From: Bacteroidales bacterium UBA4331
GTDB lineage: Bacteria > Bacteroidota > Bacteroidia > Bacteroidales > Paludibacteraceae
Assembly (NCBI GenBank): GCA_002394395.1
Contig: DGTR01000035.1
Location: forward strand, 1 to 58,564
Reading direction: 5' to 3'
Length of the DNA stretch: 58,564 bases
Shown here: positions 25,552 through 33,943 of the stretch, in pieces
Layout of the letters: the number at the start of each line of letters is the position of its first letter
How positions within the stretch are numbered: the first letter of the stretch is position 1
Position numbers and translations under genes: made by a program
The notes under the pieces: model-generated
Database searches by the model: none
What the model saw: only the letters and a program-made list of their open reading frames with translations
What the model was told of the DNA's origin: nothing

Positions 25552-26201
25552 CCTGCTATCTCTTTTCCGGTGGTAGATTCGCTCTCGAAGGGGAACAGGC
25601 CAAAGAGCTCTGCATCAATACGGTCGGTAACCCAACGGAAGTCCTCCGGGTTCTCGCCGAACTTGATCTTATCACCCTCGATGATCAGCAGTTTGCCCTT
25701 GTATTCCTTGATCCAGTTCTCATAGAGGTCATTCAGACCCTGCAGGTAATCCAGCTGGATAGACTGCTCGTAGTTCCTTCCGCGTTTCTGAATCTGCGCT
25801 ACTAACGTCGGCAGCGAAGCACGCACATAAATCAGCAGATCCGGCATCTTCACCAGCGACATCATCAGATCAAACAGATCCCTGTAGTTATCGAAATCAC
25901 GATCGGACATGAATCCCTGCTTGTGCAGGTTCGGCGCAAAGATTCGTGCGTCCTCATAGATAGTACGGTCCTGAATGATGTACTTATCCTGCTTGCCGAT
26001 CTCGATCACGTCCTTGAAACGCTTATTCAGAAAATAGACCTGCAAATTAAAGGACCACCGCGCCATGTCTTGGTAGAAATCACTCAGATACGGGTTGTAC
26101 TCCACGCTCTCGAAGCGCGGCTCCCAGCCATAATGTTTGGCTAACATGTTGGTTAACGTCGTTTTGCCGCAACCAATATTTCCTGCTACTGCTATGTGCA
26201 T
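25548..26201 (-). CDS. Deoxynucleoside kinase (second tandem copy)
   Basis: Salvage kinase that phosphorylates deoxynucleosides. I start at ATG 26201, giving 217 residues beginning MHIAVAGNIGCGKTTLTNML; the frame is open 17 codons further, but that part overlaps the neighbouring gene. Visible motifs are the P-loop GNIGCGKTT, the substrate-site segment QDRTIYEDARIF and a lid-like QIQKRGRNYEQSI. Only 1 nt separates its ATG from the stop of a clear paralogue. Tandem kinase pairs in Lactobacillus encode the two chains of a deoxyadenosine/deoxyguanosine kinase heterodimer; a heterodimer is plausible here. Substrate cannot be read from sequence. Confidence 0.9.
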   Translation of the reverse strand: MHIAVAGNIGCGKTTLTNMLAKHYGWEPRFESVEYNPYLSDFYQDMARWSFNLQVYFLNKRFKDVIEIGKQDKYIIQDRTIYEDARIFAPNLHKQGFMSDRDFDNYRDLFDLMMSLVKMPDLLIYVRASLPTLVAQIQKRGRNYEQSIQLDYLQGLNDLYENWIKEYKGKLLIIEGDKIKFGENPEDFRWVTDRIDAELFGLFPFESESTTGKEIAG

Positions 26202-26202
26202 A

Positions 26203-26841
26203 TTATTTCCAGTTATTATTATTTTCGCTAAAGAGTCCGAACAATTCCGCATCTACCCTATCAATCACTTTGCGGAAGTCTGCGGGGTTATTCTCAAAAT
26301 CCATTCCGTCCGAGTCGATGACCAACACGCGGCCTTCGTATTTATGATAGATAAAATCCTCGTATTTGTCGTTCAGGTCCTTGAGATAGTCGATCTGCAT
26401 CGTCTGCTCGTAGTCCCGCCCGCGTTTCTGAATCTGCGCAATGAGCGCCGGGACGGACTTACGGAGATAAATCATCATATCCGGCATCTTCATCTGCGAT
26501 TTCATCAGGTCAAACAGCTCCATGAACGTCTCGAAATCCCGCTGACTGAGATCCCCTCGCTCGTAGTTGTTCCGAACGAAGACGTACACGCCCTCGAATA
26601 TGGAGCGGTCCTGCACGATGGTATGCCCTGCGCGCTGGACGGCCTGCATGTCTTTGTATCGCTCCTTGAGGAAATAGGTCTCCAGACAAAACGCCCAGCG
26701 CTTGATGTCGGCGTAATAGTCCTCCAGATACGGATTGAAGCTCACGCTCTCAAAGCGTGGCTCCCATCCGTAATACTTCGCCAGCATCTTCGTCAGCGTC
26801 GTCTTGCCTGCTCCTATATTTCCTGCTATCGCGATATACAT
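26203..26841 (-). CDS. Deoxynucleoside kinase (first tandem copy)
   Basis: A 212-residue paralogue of the next gene, with the same layout. It has the P-loop GNIGAGKTTLTKML, then PRFESVSFNPYLEDYYADIK, the substrate-site motif QDRSIFEGVYVF, and the lid region QIQKRGRDYEQTMQIDYLKD. Both copies are full length with intact motifs, so the duplication is functional rather than decaying. The gene begins 3 bp after the stop of the GH13 gene upstream, which places nucleoside salvage in the starch operon. Confidence 0.9.
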   Translation of the reverse strand: MYIAIAGNIGAGKTTLTKMLAKYYGWEPRFESVSFNPYLEDYYADIKRWAFCLETYFLKERYKDMQAVQRAGHTIVQDRSIFEGVYVFVRNNYERGDLSQRDFETFMELFDLMKSQMKMPDMMIYLRKSVPALIAQIQKRGRDYEQTMQIDYLKDLNDKYEDFIYHKYEGRVLVIDSDGMDFENNPADFRKVIDRVDAELFGLFSENNNNWK

Positions 26842-26844
26842 ATT

Positions 26845-29262
26845 TTAACGTACTCGTTGCCCTTGCAGGTTATATACCTTGTCACCGACGAGGATGAGGA
26901 TCTGTCCGTCGCGAAGAATCTTCTGCGCAGCTACTTTTCCGTCCTGCGACACATTCTCAATCGGCAGCAAACTCTCCAAGTCCAGATTGATCTGAGGAAG
27001 AGTTACTTGCGTCTTGGTGAAGATTTTCACTTCACCGGCCTGCAGTCCTACTGTGCCCGAAGCCGTTCCTCCATCGAAATAGTTGTACCATGTACCACTC
27101 GGCAGGCTATAACTCTGCGCAGCCGTAGCATCGAAATTAGCGACGGCTATTACATTCTCCCATTGTACATAGCGTATTTTCTGCGCATGTCCCAGTACTG
27201 CGTTTGACGGATTTCCGGCGAACCACTCCGGATGGAGTCTGGTACGAAGTTGGATCGCTTGTGCGCATTTCTGGTAAGCCGCTACGCGGTTGGCATTGCT
27301 AAAATATCCAAAACTCTCCGGACGCGGTTTGGGATCTACACGGCCGCCGGAAGTCTTGTTCGGATTCTCGGCGTTGCAGTTGATAGAGAAATCATAGCCG
27401 ATCTCCTCAAACTGCCATATCATGTGCGAACCGTTCAAAAGCACGTTCATGATCACGCTTGCGGGCACACGCGCCAAACGGGTTGCTTCATTGGTTTTAA
27501 TAGCGCCGTTTCCGAACGTTTTAGCCTTATATTGCATACGCTCCTCATCATGACTCTCCGCATAGGTCACATAGCCGTCCTTATTTGCTGGGGAGATGTC
27601 ATCTTTCTGATCGAGCCATCCCGAAGCCACCTGTGTATAGGCATAATTCGTGTTCACCCAGCATAACATGCCCTCATTGATCAACTGCGGACGATCATTG
27701 TCAGCATTATTCCCCCAGTGTTCCAGAATCATATAGCCGTCCGGTAGCACCTGTTTCAGACCATTGTTATAGTAGTCTTTCAGGTTATCTACGGCATTAT
27801 ATTTGGTGCCTCCGCACATTCCATGGCTCAAATCGAAACGGTAGCCATCGACCTTGTATTCGGATACCCAGTACTGGATCGAGCGCTTAAACATCTCATG
27901 CGCTGGTTCGAAATCGTGGTTCCAATCCTCGCCGTAGTCGTTATCCGAGTGCTTCACCTCCGAGCCCAACAGGAACCACGGGTTAAACCGTAACTCCGTC
28001 TCTGACTCTGAACTACTGGTCCAGGGATAGAGTTTCGCCATCGGGTTATTGCCGTTGGTATGATTGAATACCATATCCATGATCACCGCAATACCGCGTT
28101 TGTGACATTCGTCTATGAAAGTCTTGATATCGTTCTCCGATCCGTATGCGCGGTCCGGAGCAAAATACAGCACAGGGTTGTAACCCCAACTCAAATTACC
28201 GTCAAACTCGCAAATAGGCATCAACTCAATGGCATTCACGCCTAATTGTTGCAGATAGTCCAAACGCTCCTGGACACCGACAATAGTGCGTTTCGGCGTG
28301 TAGTCATAAACCCATAATTCATATATCACCAGATTATTCTTATCCGGGCGTTGGAAATGGAGTGTCGCATCCGACCACTGGAAAGCAGGTTTGCCCGGCT
28401 GAATAACCGTTACGTAACCTCCATCTGCCACTCCTAATGGATAAGGAATCAGCGTCGAGTCGGCTGTTCGCGGTTCCCATGCATCGTTGGGGTGGATGAC
28501 TTTCTCCGAATAGAGATCACATATCTGCTTCTTCACTCCATCTGCGCGCTCTATGGCATATTGGAATCGGTATTCCTTGCCTTTTTCCAAACCCGTCAGC
28601 GTGATCCAGAAATAGTTCTCATCGCGCTTTAACTGGTATTCCGGTTTCAGTTTCCAATCCGTCATATCTCCCAGGAGGAACACCCGTTTTGCCGGCTGCG
28701 TCTTGGATGCCGCATACGTACATAAGGTCACGGATGTACTGTCCGCACCATAGTAAATACCATTGGTCACTCCCGCCGGGCGCTGACCGCTTATAGGCTG
28801 GACGCCCTCTACCGCAGCCCAGATATCGCCGCTTGACTCTTGTCCTAAGACAATGACAATATCGGTGCCACCTGTTCCACGACCTGACTTACCGCCACTC
28901 TTTCCATCGGTGAAGAGCATAAGAATCTTCGTGATGGTCTTGCCGCTCGGCACACCATAGAACGTGTATAAATTCGGAATGGTTATTTCCCATACATTGC
29001 CGTTCTTCGTCATCTTGGTCTTCTCCGATTTGGAAGGCCATGCGGCCAATTGGTATTCCCACTTGCCGCTATTATCCACTTCCACACAGGAGTATAAGTA
29101 ACACTCTGTGGCGCCAACCATCCCTTTATCACCTTTCGAAGGATCGAAAGTAACGGTCACCTGGCCGGTATAGCCTACCTGTATTATCGCCGGTGTGGTA
29201 GTAACCTGCGCACTCACGCAGGCTGCCACCAATAACAGTCCGTAAAGAAATACTTTCCGCAT
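26845..29262 (-). CDS. Secreted GH13 amylase/pullulanase-like glycosidase with C-terminal tail
   Basis: An 805-residue secreted alpha-glucan hydrolase. It has a signal peptide (MRKVFLYGLLLVAACVSAQ), an N-terminal beta-sandwich, a CBM48-like module near residues 170-270 (KRVFLLGDMTDWKLKPEYQL), and a GH13 barrel. Landmarks of the barrel are IELMPICEFDGNLSWGYNP and VIMDMVFNHTNG. The catalytic residues are the nucleophile Asp in DGYRFDLSHG (about 476), the acid/base Glu in MILEHWGNN (about 513) and the stabilising Asp in ESHDEERM (about 572). The CBM48-like module suggests a branched substrate such as pullulan or glycogen. It ends with the shared tail (ILRDGQILILVGDKVYN to LQGQRVR). It is the fourth gene of the operon. 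Confidence 0.92.
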   Translation of the reverse strand: MRKVFLYGLLLVAACVSAQVTTTPAIIQVGYTGQVTVTFDPSKGDKGMVGATECYLYSCVEVDNSGKWEYQLAAWPSKSEKTKMTKNGNVWEITIPNLYTFYGVPSGKTITKILMLFTDGKSGGKSGRGTGGTDIVIVLGQESSGDIWAAVEGVQPISGQRPAGVTNGIYYGADSTSVTLCTYAASKTQPAKRVFLLGDMTDWKLKPEYQLKRDENYFWITLTGLEKGKEYRFQYAIERADGVKKQICDLYSEKVIHPNDAWEPRTADSTLIPYPLGVADGGYVTVIQPGKPAFQWSDATLHFQRPDKNNLVIYELWVYDYTPKRTIVGVQERLDYLQQLGVNAIELMPICEFDGNLSWGYNPVLYFAPDRAYGSENDIKTFIDECHKRGIAVIMDMVFNHTNGNNPMAKLYPWTSSSESETELRFNPWFLLGSEVKHSDNDYGEDWNHDFEPAHEMFKRSIQYWVSEYKVDGYRFDLSHGMCGGTKYNAVDNLKDYYNNGLKQVLPDGYMILEHWGNNADNDRPQLINEGMLCWVNTNYAYTQVASGWLDQKDDISPANKDGYVTYAESHDEERMQYKAKTFGNGAIKTNEATRLARVPASVIMNVLLNGSHMIWQFEEIGYDFSINCNAENPNKTSGGRVDPKPRPESFGYFSNANRVAAYQKCAQAIQLRTRLHPEWFAGNPSNAVLGHAQKIRYVQWENVIAVANFDATAAQSYSLPSGTWYNYFDGGTASGTVGLQAGEVKIFTKTQVTLPQINLDLESLLPIENVSQDGKVAAQKILRDGQILILVGDKVYNLQGQRVR

Positions 29263-29281
29263 ATGCTTTGTTTCTTATTGC

Positions 29282-30148
29282 TTATTTCATTTGCTGTCCC
29301 GTAGCATCGTACACCTTCTCGCCTACTACGATACGGAGCTGGCCATCAATGATGGTCTTTTGTGCTTTCTCTGCTACTACGGTGTTCTGAACACTTAGGC
29401 TTTCATCACAGTCTTTCAACGCCTTTCCGGACATTGCCTCGTATGCCAGTTCTACGGTTCCGTCGCCATTGTCATACAGATAAAGAGTATAATTGCCTGC
29501 CGGAACATGCAGTTTCTCTACGCCGGTAGTAGTCATCGTAGCATGCGTCGGACCATCTACATACGCCGCAGACATATATTGTACTCCCGGTACTCCGTGA
29601 ACCTGATAAACAACGAAGATATAACCATCCTGAGCTACCTCAATCGAAGAAATACCGCAATCGAAAATACCGCCGTCTATCTCATTATTGATATCCTGAC
29701 CATCTACATAGCCCTTCCAATACCAATAAGCATCAGAAGAACCGCCTTGACCTCCCTGACCGCCGGGATTTTCACCACCTTGACCGCCGCCACATTCGGT
29801 CTCACCGATATACAACTGATCCTCGCCGTATTTGAGCTTGATATAGAAATCATAACAACCGGTGGTATTACATACATAATGATCGCCATCCTTCACAATC
29901 TTGGTGGTCGATGCTCCGTCTAGATCTACTGCCCAGCCGGCATTATTATCTTGATCCCATAACTGCAAAGTAGCCCCCTCGGAAACCTGTACGCCGAGAA
30001 TCATGTACTCCGTGAAAGAAGCATCACCGGGTGTGGAGTTCAGTTCTCCGGCATGATAGTCTGTACCATTAATCATAATGCCATAGCTGGCAGCAAAAGT
30101 TCCGGCTGCAAAAAGCACAGCAGCCATCAGTGCATAAATCTTTTTCAT
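29282..30148 (-). CDS. Secreted starch-binding-like protein without a catalytic domain
   Basis: A 288-residue secreted protein. After the signal peptide (MKKIYALMAAVLFAAGTFA) comes a domain of about 100 residues (YGIMINGTDYHAGELN to GCYDFYIKLKYGEDQLYIGE) that matches the N-terminal domain of the amylase encoded upstream, including the shared GCYDFYIKLK strand and an aromatic/Asp segment LQLWDQDNNAGWA. A Gly-rich linker (GGGQGGENPGGQGGQGG) joins it to a second beta-rich domain starting YWYWKGYVDGQDINN. The end carries the shared tail (IDGQLRIVVGEKVYDATGQ). The homology to an amylase accessory domain suggests it binds alpha-glucan outside the cell; there are no GH catalytic residues. It lies between two GH13 genes. 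Confidence 0.82.
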   Translation of the reverse strand: MKKIYALMAAVLFAAGTFAASYGIMINGTDYHAGELNSTPGDASFTEYMILGVQVSEGATLQLWDQDNNAGWAVDLDGASTTKIVKDGDHYVCNTTGCYDFYIKLKYGEDQLYIGETECGGGQGGENPGGQGGQGGSSDAYWYWKGYVDGQDINNEIDGGIFDCGISSIEVAQDGYIFVVYQVHGVPGVQYMSAAYVDGPTHATMTTTGVEKLHVPAGNYTLYLYDNGDGTVELAYEAMSGKALKDCDESLSVQNTVVAEKAQKTIIDGQLRIVVGEKVYDATGQQMK

Positions 30149-30174
30149 AATAATTAAAATTTAAAATTAATACT

Positions 30175-32010
30175 TTATTGTACTTTACGTCCCATTACGT
30201 CGAACACCTGTTCGCCGCAGCGGATATAGAGTTTGCCGTTTTCAATAAATTTCTCTCCTTTGATGACTTGCTGCTGGTCGCCGACAACTTCCTCTATGCC
30301 TTGCGGAGTACGGCTTTTGTCTTTGTCCTGACGGGTGGTAGTCATCTTGTAATATACACCGTAGTTCTCTCCCTTGACCGCCAACGTATAACCGCTCGGC
30401 GTGGTATTATAGCCCGAGTTCGGACCAATCAGCACGCGGATCTCACCGTTCGTGCCGGTGATGGTTGCCTTGTAATATCCGTTTCCTGCCTCGTCGCTCA
30501 CGGCGCTCTCGCTATGTACACCGGTTTTATAACGTGCGTTGATCATCGGTTTGATCTTGTCTTTGAATTTCATCCAGTGAGGATAGAACACACATGGGAC
30601 ACCCGGCATCGACAACATGTAGGCATAGCATTGCTGTATTTTCCCGGGATATTTCATCGAGTTGCCCAGACCGCAGAACTCATTATTATCGCGTTGGAAT
30701 GAATCGTGACTGTCAAGGAATGTCACCGCGTAGCGGCTCTTGCCTGCGCCTAAAAGACCTGCCCCTTTCAGCGCTCCGTAATTGCCGGAAGCGATTCCGT
30801 CGTTGAACGCCGTATATTTGGTTGCGAAATCAAACGTCAGCGTATTCCAGCCTGCATCGTTCAGATGGGATTGCAGTACGTCGGGATTGCCGTCCCAATA
30901 CTCCATAACCGAGAAATAAGCTTGCGCGGCACTGTTATAATCATTGATATGGCTGTTATGGAAGCCCTTGCAATAGTCGTAGCGGAAACCGTCGATATGA
31001 ATATCGTTGCGCAGCCATTTCAGGTACGCCTTCAGCATGTCGCGCACTTGGCTGTTGTTATGATCCCAATCGCGACCGGAATCATAGTTCGCTTCCGATC
31101 CATAGCCGTCATCCGCACTTCCGGATGCAGAGCCCCAACAGTCACCGGCATCACTCTTCTTCTCATTCCAGTTCATCTCGTCTGTACTGCATATCCACGC
31201 GCTGGTCGGCTGGTAGTCGCCGTACGAACCGAATTTCTGTTGGGAGAATTTACACCAACCGCTTGCAGCGGCAATATGATTGATTACAATATCTGCTACT
31301 ACGCGGGCTCCGTTCTGATGAAGGGTGTTTATCAGAGTCAGCAGGTTCGTCTTCGTTCCCCATGCTCCATCCAGACTGCTGTAGCAAACCGGCAGATAGC
31401 CTGTGCCGCCCGTAGATTTGGACATCGGCGGCAGCCATACCAAGTCAAACCATTTACCGATCTCCTCTGCGCTGGTGTTATTCGCACCGTTGTTCCAGTC
31501 TCTCCATTGGGTACGGCCATAGCCTTTGTCCTGATAGCTGTCCCAATAAAACGCCTGAAGCATCACATCCGGACATTGCGCCGGAACCGAGCCGCTGTAG
31601 CTCGGCTTAGGATCTTCTTTCGTGACATCTATGCCTTCGCCACAAGTAACCGAACCCGGACCGACATACAACTCATCAGCCTCCCATTTCAGCTTGATAT
31701 AGAAATCATAGCACCCGTCCACCGTAACGGTATAGCGGTCGTTCGCTGCATCATATGCAAACCCCGCTTCTGACCATGAGTTCAGCGGTTTCGCCCACGC
31801 AACTTTATTGTCCGCATCATACAACTGGCAATAATCGCCGTTTAGAACCGGCACATGCGCCAGATACTCTTCAAATCCCTCTCCGGCTCCGTCAGGACCC
31901 TTGTAGTCCGCAGCGAAATACATTCGGCCGTTCACTAAAATTCCGTAATTGGCAGCCCATCCCATTAAGCACCATAGCAGGGCCGCAAAAATCAATCCTG
32001 TTTTTTTCAT
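30175..32010 (-). CDS. Secreted GH13 alpha-amylase with N-terminal starch-binding-like domain
   Basis: A 611-residue secreted alpha-amylase. A signal peptide (MKKTGLIFAALLWCLMGWA) is followed by an accessory domain at about 20-125 homologous to the stand-alone protein encoded next. The GH13 catalytic region starts at VPAQCPDVMLQAFYWDSYQD. Key sequences are VVADIVINHIAA, nucleophile Asp in IDGFRYDYCKGF (about 345), Glu in FSVMEYWDGN (about 369) and Asp in TFLDSHDSFQRD (about 435). An endo-acting alpha-amylase on starch is the likely activity. It ends in the shared tail (FIENGKLYIRCGEQVFD to VMGRKVQ). Spacing to the upstream amylase gene is 7 bp. Confidence 0.93.
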   Translation of the reverse strand: MKKTGLIFAALLWCLMGWAANYGILVNGRMYFAADYKGPDGAGEGFEEYLAHVPVLNGDYCQLYDADNKVAWAKPLNSWSEAGFAYDAANDRYTVTVDGCYDFYIKLKWEADELYVGPGSVTCGEGIDVTKEDPKPSYSGSVPAQCPDVMLQAFYWDSYQDKGYGRTQWRDWNNGANNTSAEEIGKWFDLVWLPPMSKSTGGTGYLPVCYSSLDGAWGTKTNLLTLINTLHQNGARVVADIVINHIAAASGWCKFSQQKFGSYGDYQPTSAWICSTDEMNWNEKKSDAGDCWGSASGSADDGYGSEANYDSGRDWDHNNSQVRDMLKAYLKWLRNDIHIDGFRYDYCKGFHNSHINDYNSAAQAYFSVMEYWDGNPDVLQSHLNDAGWNTLTFDFATKYTAFNDGIASGNYGALKGAGLLGAGKSRYAVTFLDSHDSFQRDNNEFCGLGNSMKYPGKIQQCYAYMLSMPGVPCVFYPHWMKFKDKIKPMINARYKTGVHSESAVSDEAGNGYYKATITGTNGEIRVLIGPNSGYNTTPSGYTLAVKGENYGVYYKMTTTRQDKDKSRTPQGIEEVVGDQQQVIKGEKFIENGKLYIRCGEQVFDVMGRKVQ

Positions 32011-32017
32011 CGTATAT

Positions 32018-33496
32018 TTATTTTGTTAGTTTGCCTGTCATATCATATACTTGTTCACCCACGCGGATAAACAGCCTTCCGTCTTTCATGAACTTCTCGC
32101 TCTTTTGCCCGCTCAGGACGTTCTCTACACCTTCGCCGCTTTCGATATACATCGCGTAGTCCGTTCCCTCCACTTTCTTCGTGTAGCCCACAGGGGTATT
32201 CTTGTCGCGGTTTTTGCCCACGCGCACGATCACTTTGCATTTATGCCCTTGCACCGTAGCGCTATACGCTCTGTTGGCACTCGTCTCTTCGAGGACTACC
32301 GACTCCGAGTGAATTCCCGCAGCCTTGCGCACAGCGATCATCGCGTTGATCTCGTTCTGATAACTCTTCCAGTGCGGCCAGAACACGCACGGCACACCCG
32401 GCATCGCCATGAGGTATGCATGCGCCTGCAGGATATTGGATTTCGTCGTCGCGTTGCTCAGATCGCAATACTGACCGCCGAACTGATTACTACCATAACT
32501 GTCACGCTCGAAGGTGTCATGGTTGTCGATAAAAGTCACCGCGTAGCGTTCCAGACCCTGACCGCGGAACGAATTGGTATTCTTCAGCAACAGACTATAA
32601 CTGCCGCCCACGATTGCTCTGTGCAGTACGTATTTCTGCTGAAAATCGAACACCATCGTGTTGTAGTTGCACTCTACCAGATGCTGCTTCTGACGAGCTA
32701 TTCCTTCCCATAACTCCGACACCGACAGATACGGCCGAGCCGCCTCATTGTACATACCCAAATACTGACCGTGAAAACCCAGCGTCATGTCATGGCGAAA
32801 ACCGTCATATTTCATCGAATCCAGCATCCAACGCAAATACGTTTTTGCCCAATCCTGTACATACGCATTCGAGTGATCCAGATCCCGCAGACCGTCAAAA
32901 TTGGAACCCGTGTCTTTCGCGCCGTGCGTCGTGCTGCCGTAGCATGTAGAAGATGACTTGGTAAAACACTCGTCGTCGCTGCATATATGCGCCTCGGTCA
33001 ACTGGAACGAGCCATAACCCTCGCCGAAAGTGTCTTCCTCGAAATCACACCAGTTACTCTTGTTGGCGCGATGATTGATCACGATATCCGCCAGCACCTT
33101 TGTATTGCCGGCGTGCAACGCATCTATCAGTTTCACCAAACTGCCCTTCGTCCCCCATGAACTGTTTTGATTGCTCAATTTCTTGTGGTTGTAACCCACA
33201 CTTTCTGTTCCATCAGCTTTGGCACTCGGCGGAAACCATACCACATCGAAGTTCGCATTAATAGCGGCCGTATCTTTCAGCAGATCAATCCATTTCGTCC
33301 TGCCATACTTGCTGTCCGTGCCTGTCTGCGGCTTGTAACTGTCCCAGTAAAACGCCTGAAGCATCACATCCTCGCACTCCGCCGGCACACCGATATTCGT
33401 CGGCTGATCGTCTTGCGGCGCATTCGTTTCTGCCCGCAGCGAGCCTATGCACGCGCATAAAATAACTACTGAAATCGTTAATAGAACTTTTTTCAT
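32018..33496 (-). CDS. Secreted GH13 alpha-amylase (single catalytic domain)
   Basis: A 492-residue secreted alpha-amylase, the first gene of the operon. It has a signal peptide (MKKVLLTISVVILCACIG) and then a GH13 domain beginning VPAECEDVMLQAFYWDSYKP, closely related to the catalytic domain of the next gene but without the N-terminal accessory domain. Catalytic residues are Asp in KYDGFRHDMTLGF (about 236), Glu in LSVSELWEGI (about 260) and Asp in TFIDNHDTFERD (about 326). The tail FMKDGRLFIRVGEQVYD to MTGKLTK closes the protein. A duplication of the catalytic core within this operon is likely. Confidence 0.93.
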   Translation of the reverse strand: MKKVLLTISVVILCACIGSLRAETNAPQDDQPTNIGVPAECEDVMLQAFYWDSYKPQTGTDSKYGRTKWIDLLKDTAAINANFDVVWFPPSAKADGTESVGYNHKKLSNQNSSWGTKGSLVKLIDALHAGNTKVLADIVINHRANKSNWCDFEEDTFGEGYGSFQLTEAHICSDDECFTKSSSTCYGSTTHGAKDTGSNFDGLRDLDHSNAYVQDWAKTYLRWMLDSMKYDGFRHDMTLGFHGQYLGMYNEAARPYLSVSELWEGIARQKQHLVECNYNTMVFDFQQKYVLHRAIVGGSYSLLLKNTNSFRGQGLERYAVTFIDNHDTFERDSYGSNQFGGQYCDLSNATTKSNILQAHAYLMAMPGVPCVFWPHWKSYQNEINAMIAVRKAAGIHSESVVLEETSANRAYSATVQGHKCKVIVRVGKNRDKNTPVGYTKKVEGTDYAMYIESGEGVENVLSGQKSEKFMKDGRLFIRVGEQVYDMTGKLTK

Positions 33497-33520
33497 GGTT
33501 TAACTCTGTTGAAAACGAGT

Positions 33521-33553
33521 GCAAAGATACTACAAAAAATTGAAATACGCAAG
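33521..33553 (-). promoter_or_regulatory. Promoter of the starch/kinase operon
   Basis: Minus-strand CTTG (33550-33553), a 20-nt spacer and TATCTTTGC (33521-33529) match the Bacteroidota consensus. The box lies 24 nt upstream of the first amylase ATG, giving a very short leader. Confidence 0.8.
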
Positions 33554-33594
33554 ACTTTTAGATAAAAAAACAAAATTATTTTTATTTTGGGTAC

Positions 33595-33618
33595 AAAAAA
33601 GAGACTCGTTTGAGTCTC
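33595..33618 (-). terminator. tRNA-Phe terminator
   Basis: GAGACTC-AAAC-GAGTCTC (33601-33618 on the minus strand) forms a 7-bp stem with a 4-nt loop directly followed by a T-run. It begins 8 bp after the tRNA-Phe gene. Confidence 0.9.
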
Positions 33619-33626
33619 AATTTCTG

Positions 33627-33699
33627 TGGTGCCAACGGGAATCGAACCAGTGACACAAGGATTTTCAGTCCTTTGCTCTACCAACTGAGCTATGGCACC
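33627..33699 (-). tRNA. tRNA-Phe (GAA anticodon)
   Basis: Acceptor GGTGCCA (33693-33699) pairs with TGGCACC (33628-33634). The D arm is GCTCAGTTGGTAGAGC, the anticodon stem AGGAC/ATCCT encloses TGAAA with anticodon GAA, and the T arm contains ACTGGTTCGATTCCCGT. The discriminator is A. The about 140 nt between its promoter and its 5' end holds no other gene. Confidence 0.96.
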
Positions 33700-33844
33700 G
33701 CGCTTGCATCAGAACTCCGCGTGACTCGCGACCTCGTCGCTCGATTACGCCTATGTTCTGTGCTACGCTTTTCGGTCTGCAAACGCTTCGCTGGTTTACA
33801 TCCCGAGGAAACCTTGCGGATTGTTGTTTTTTCGAAAAGCGGAT

Positions 33845-33877
33845 GCAAAAGTACTGCTTTTTTTTGACATGACCAAA
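33845..33877 (-). promoter_or_regulatory. tRNA-Phe promoter
   Basis: Minus-strand TTTGG (33873-33877), a 19-nt spacer and TACTTTTGC (33845-33853). The 35 bp at 33844-33878 are identical to the promoter of the tRNA cluster at 8957-8991, although the sequences around them differ. Confidence 0.85.
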
Positions 33878-33892
33878 TTTTTTTGCATTTTT

Positions 33893-33925
33893 TTTGCATA
33901 AATGCGTATTTTTTTGTAATTTTGC
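33893..33925 (+). promoter_or_regulatory. trmO promoter
   Basis: TTTG (33893-33896), a 20-nt spacer and TAATTTTGC (33917-33925) precede the ATG at 33944 by 18 nt. It is divergent from the tRNA-Phe promoter, and the two -33 elements are only about 15 bp apart. Confidence 0.75.
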
Positions 33926-33943
33926 GCCAAATTTGCGTTTCTT

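Noticed and set aside
26845..33496. Canonical Sus starch-utilisation locus
   Set aside because: No TonB-dependent SusC or lipoprotein SusD is present between the promoter and terminator; the enzymes are signal-peptide proteins with a C-terminal tail rather than surface lipoproteins.
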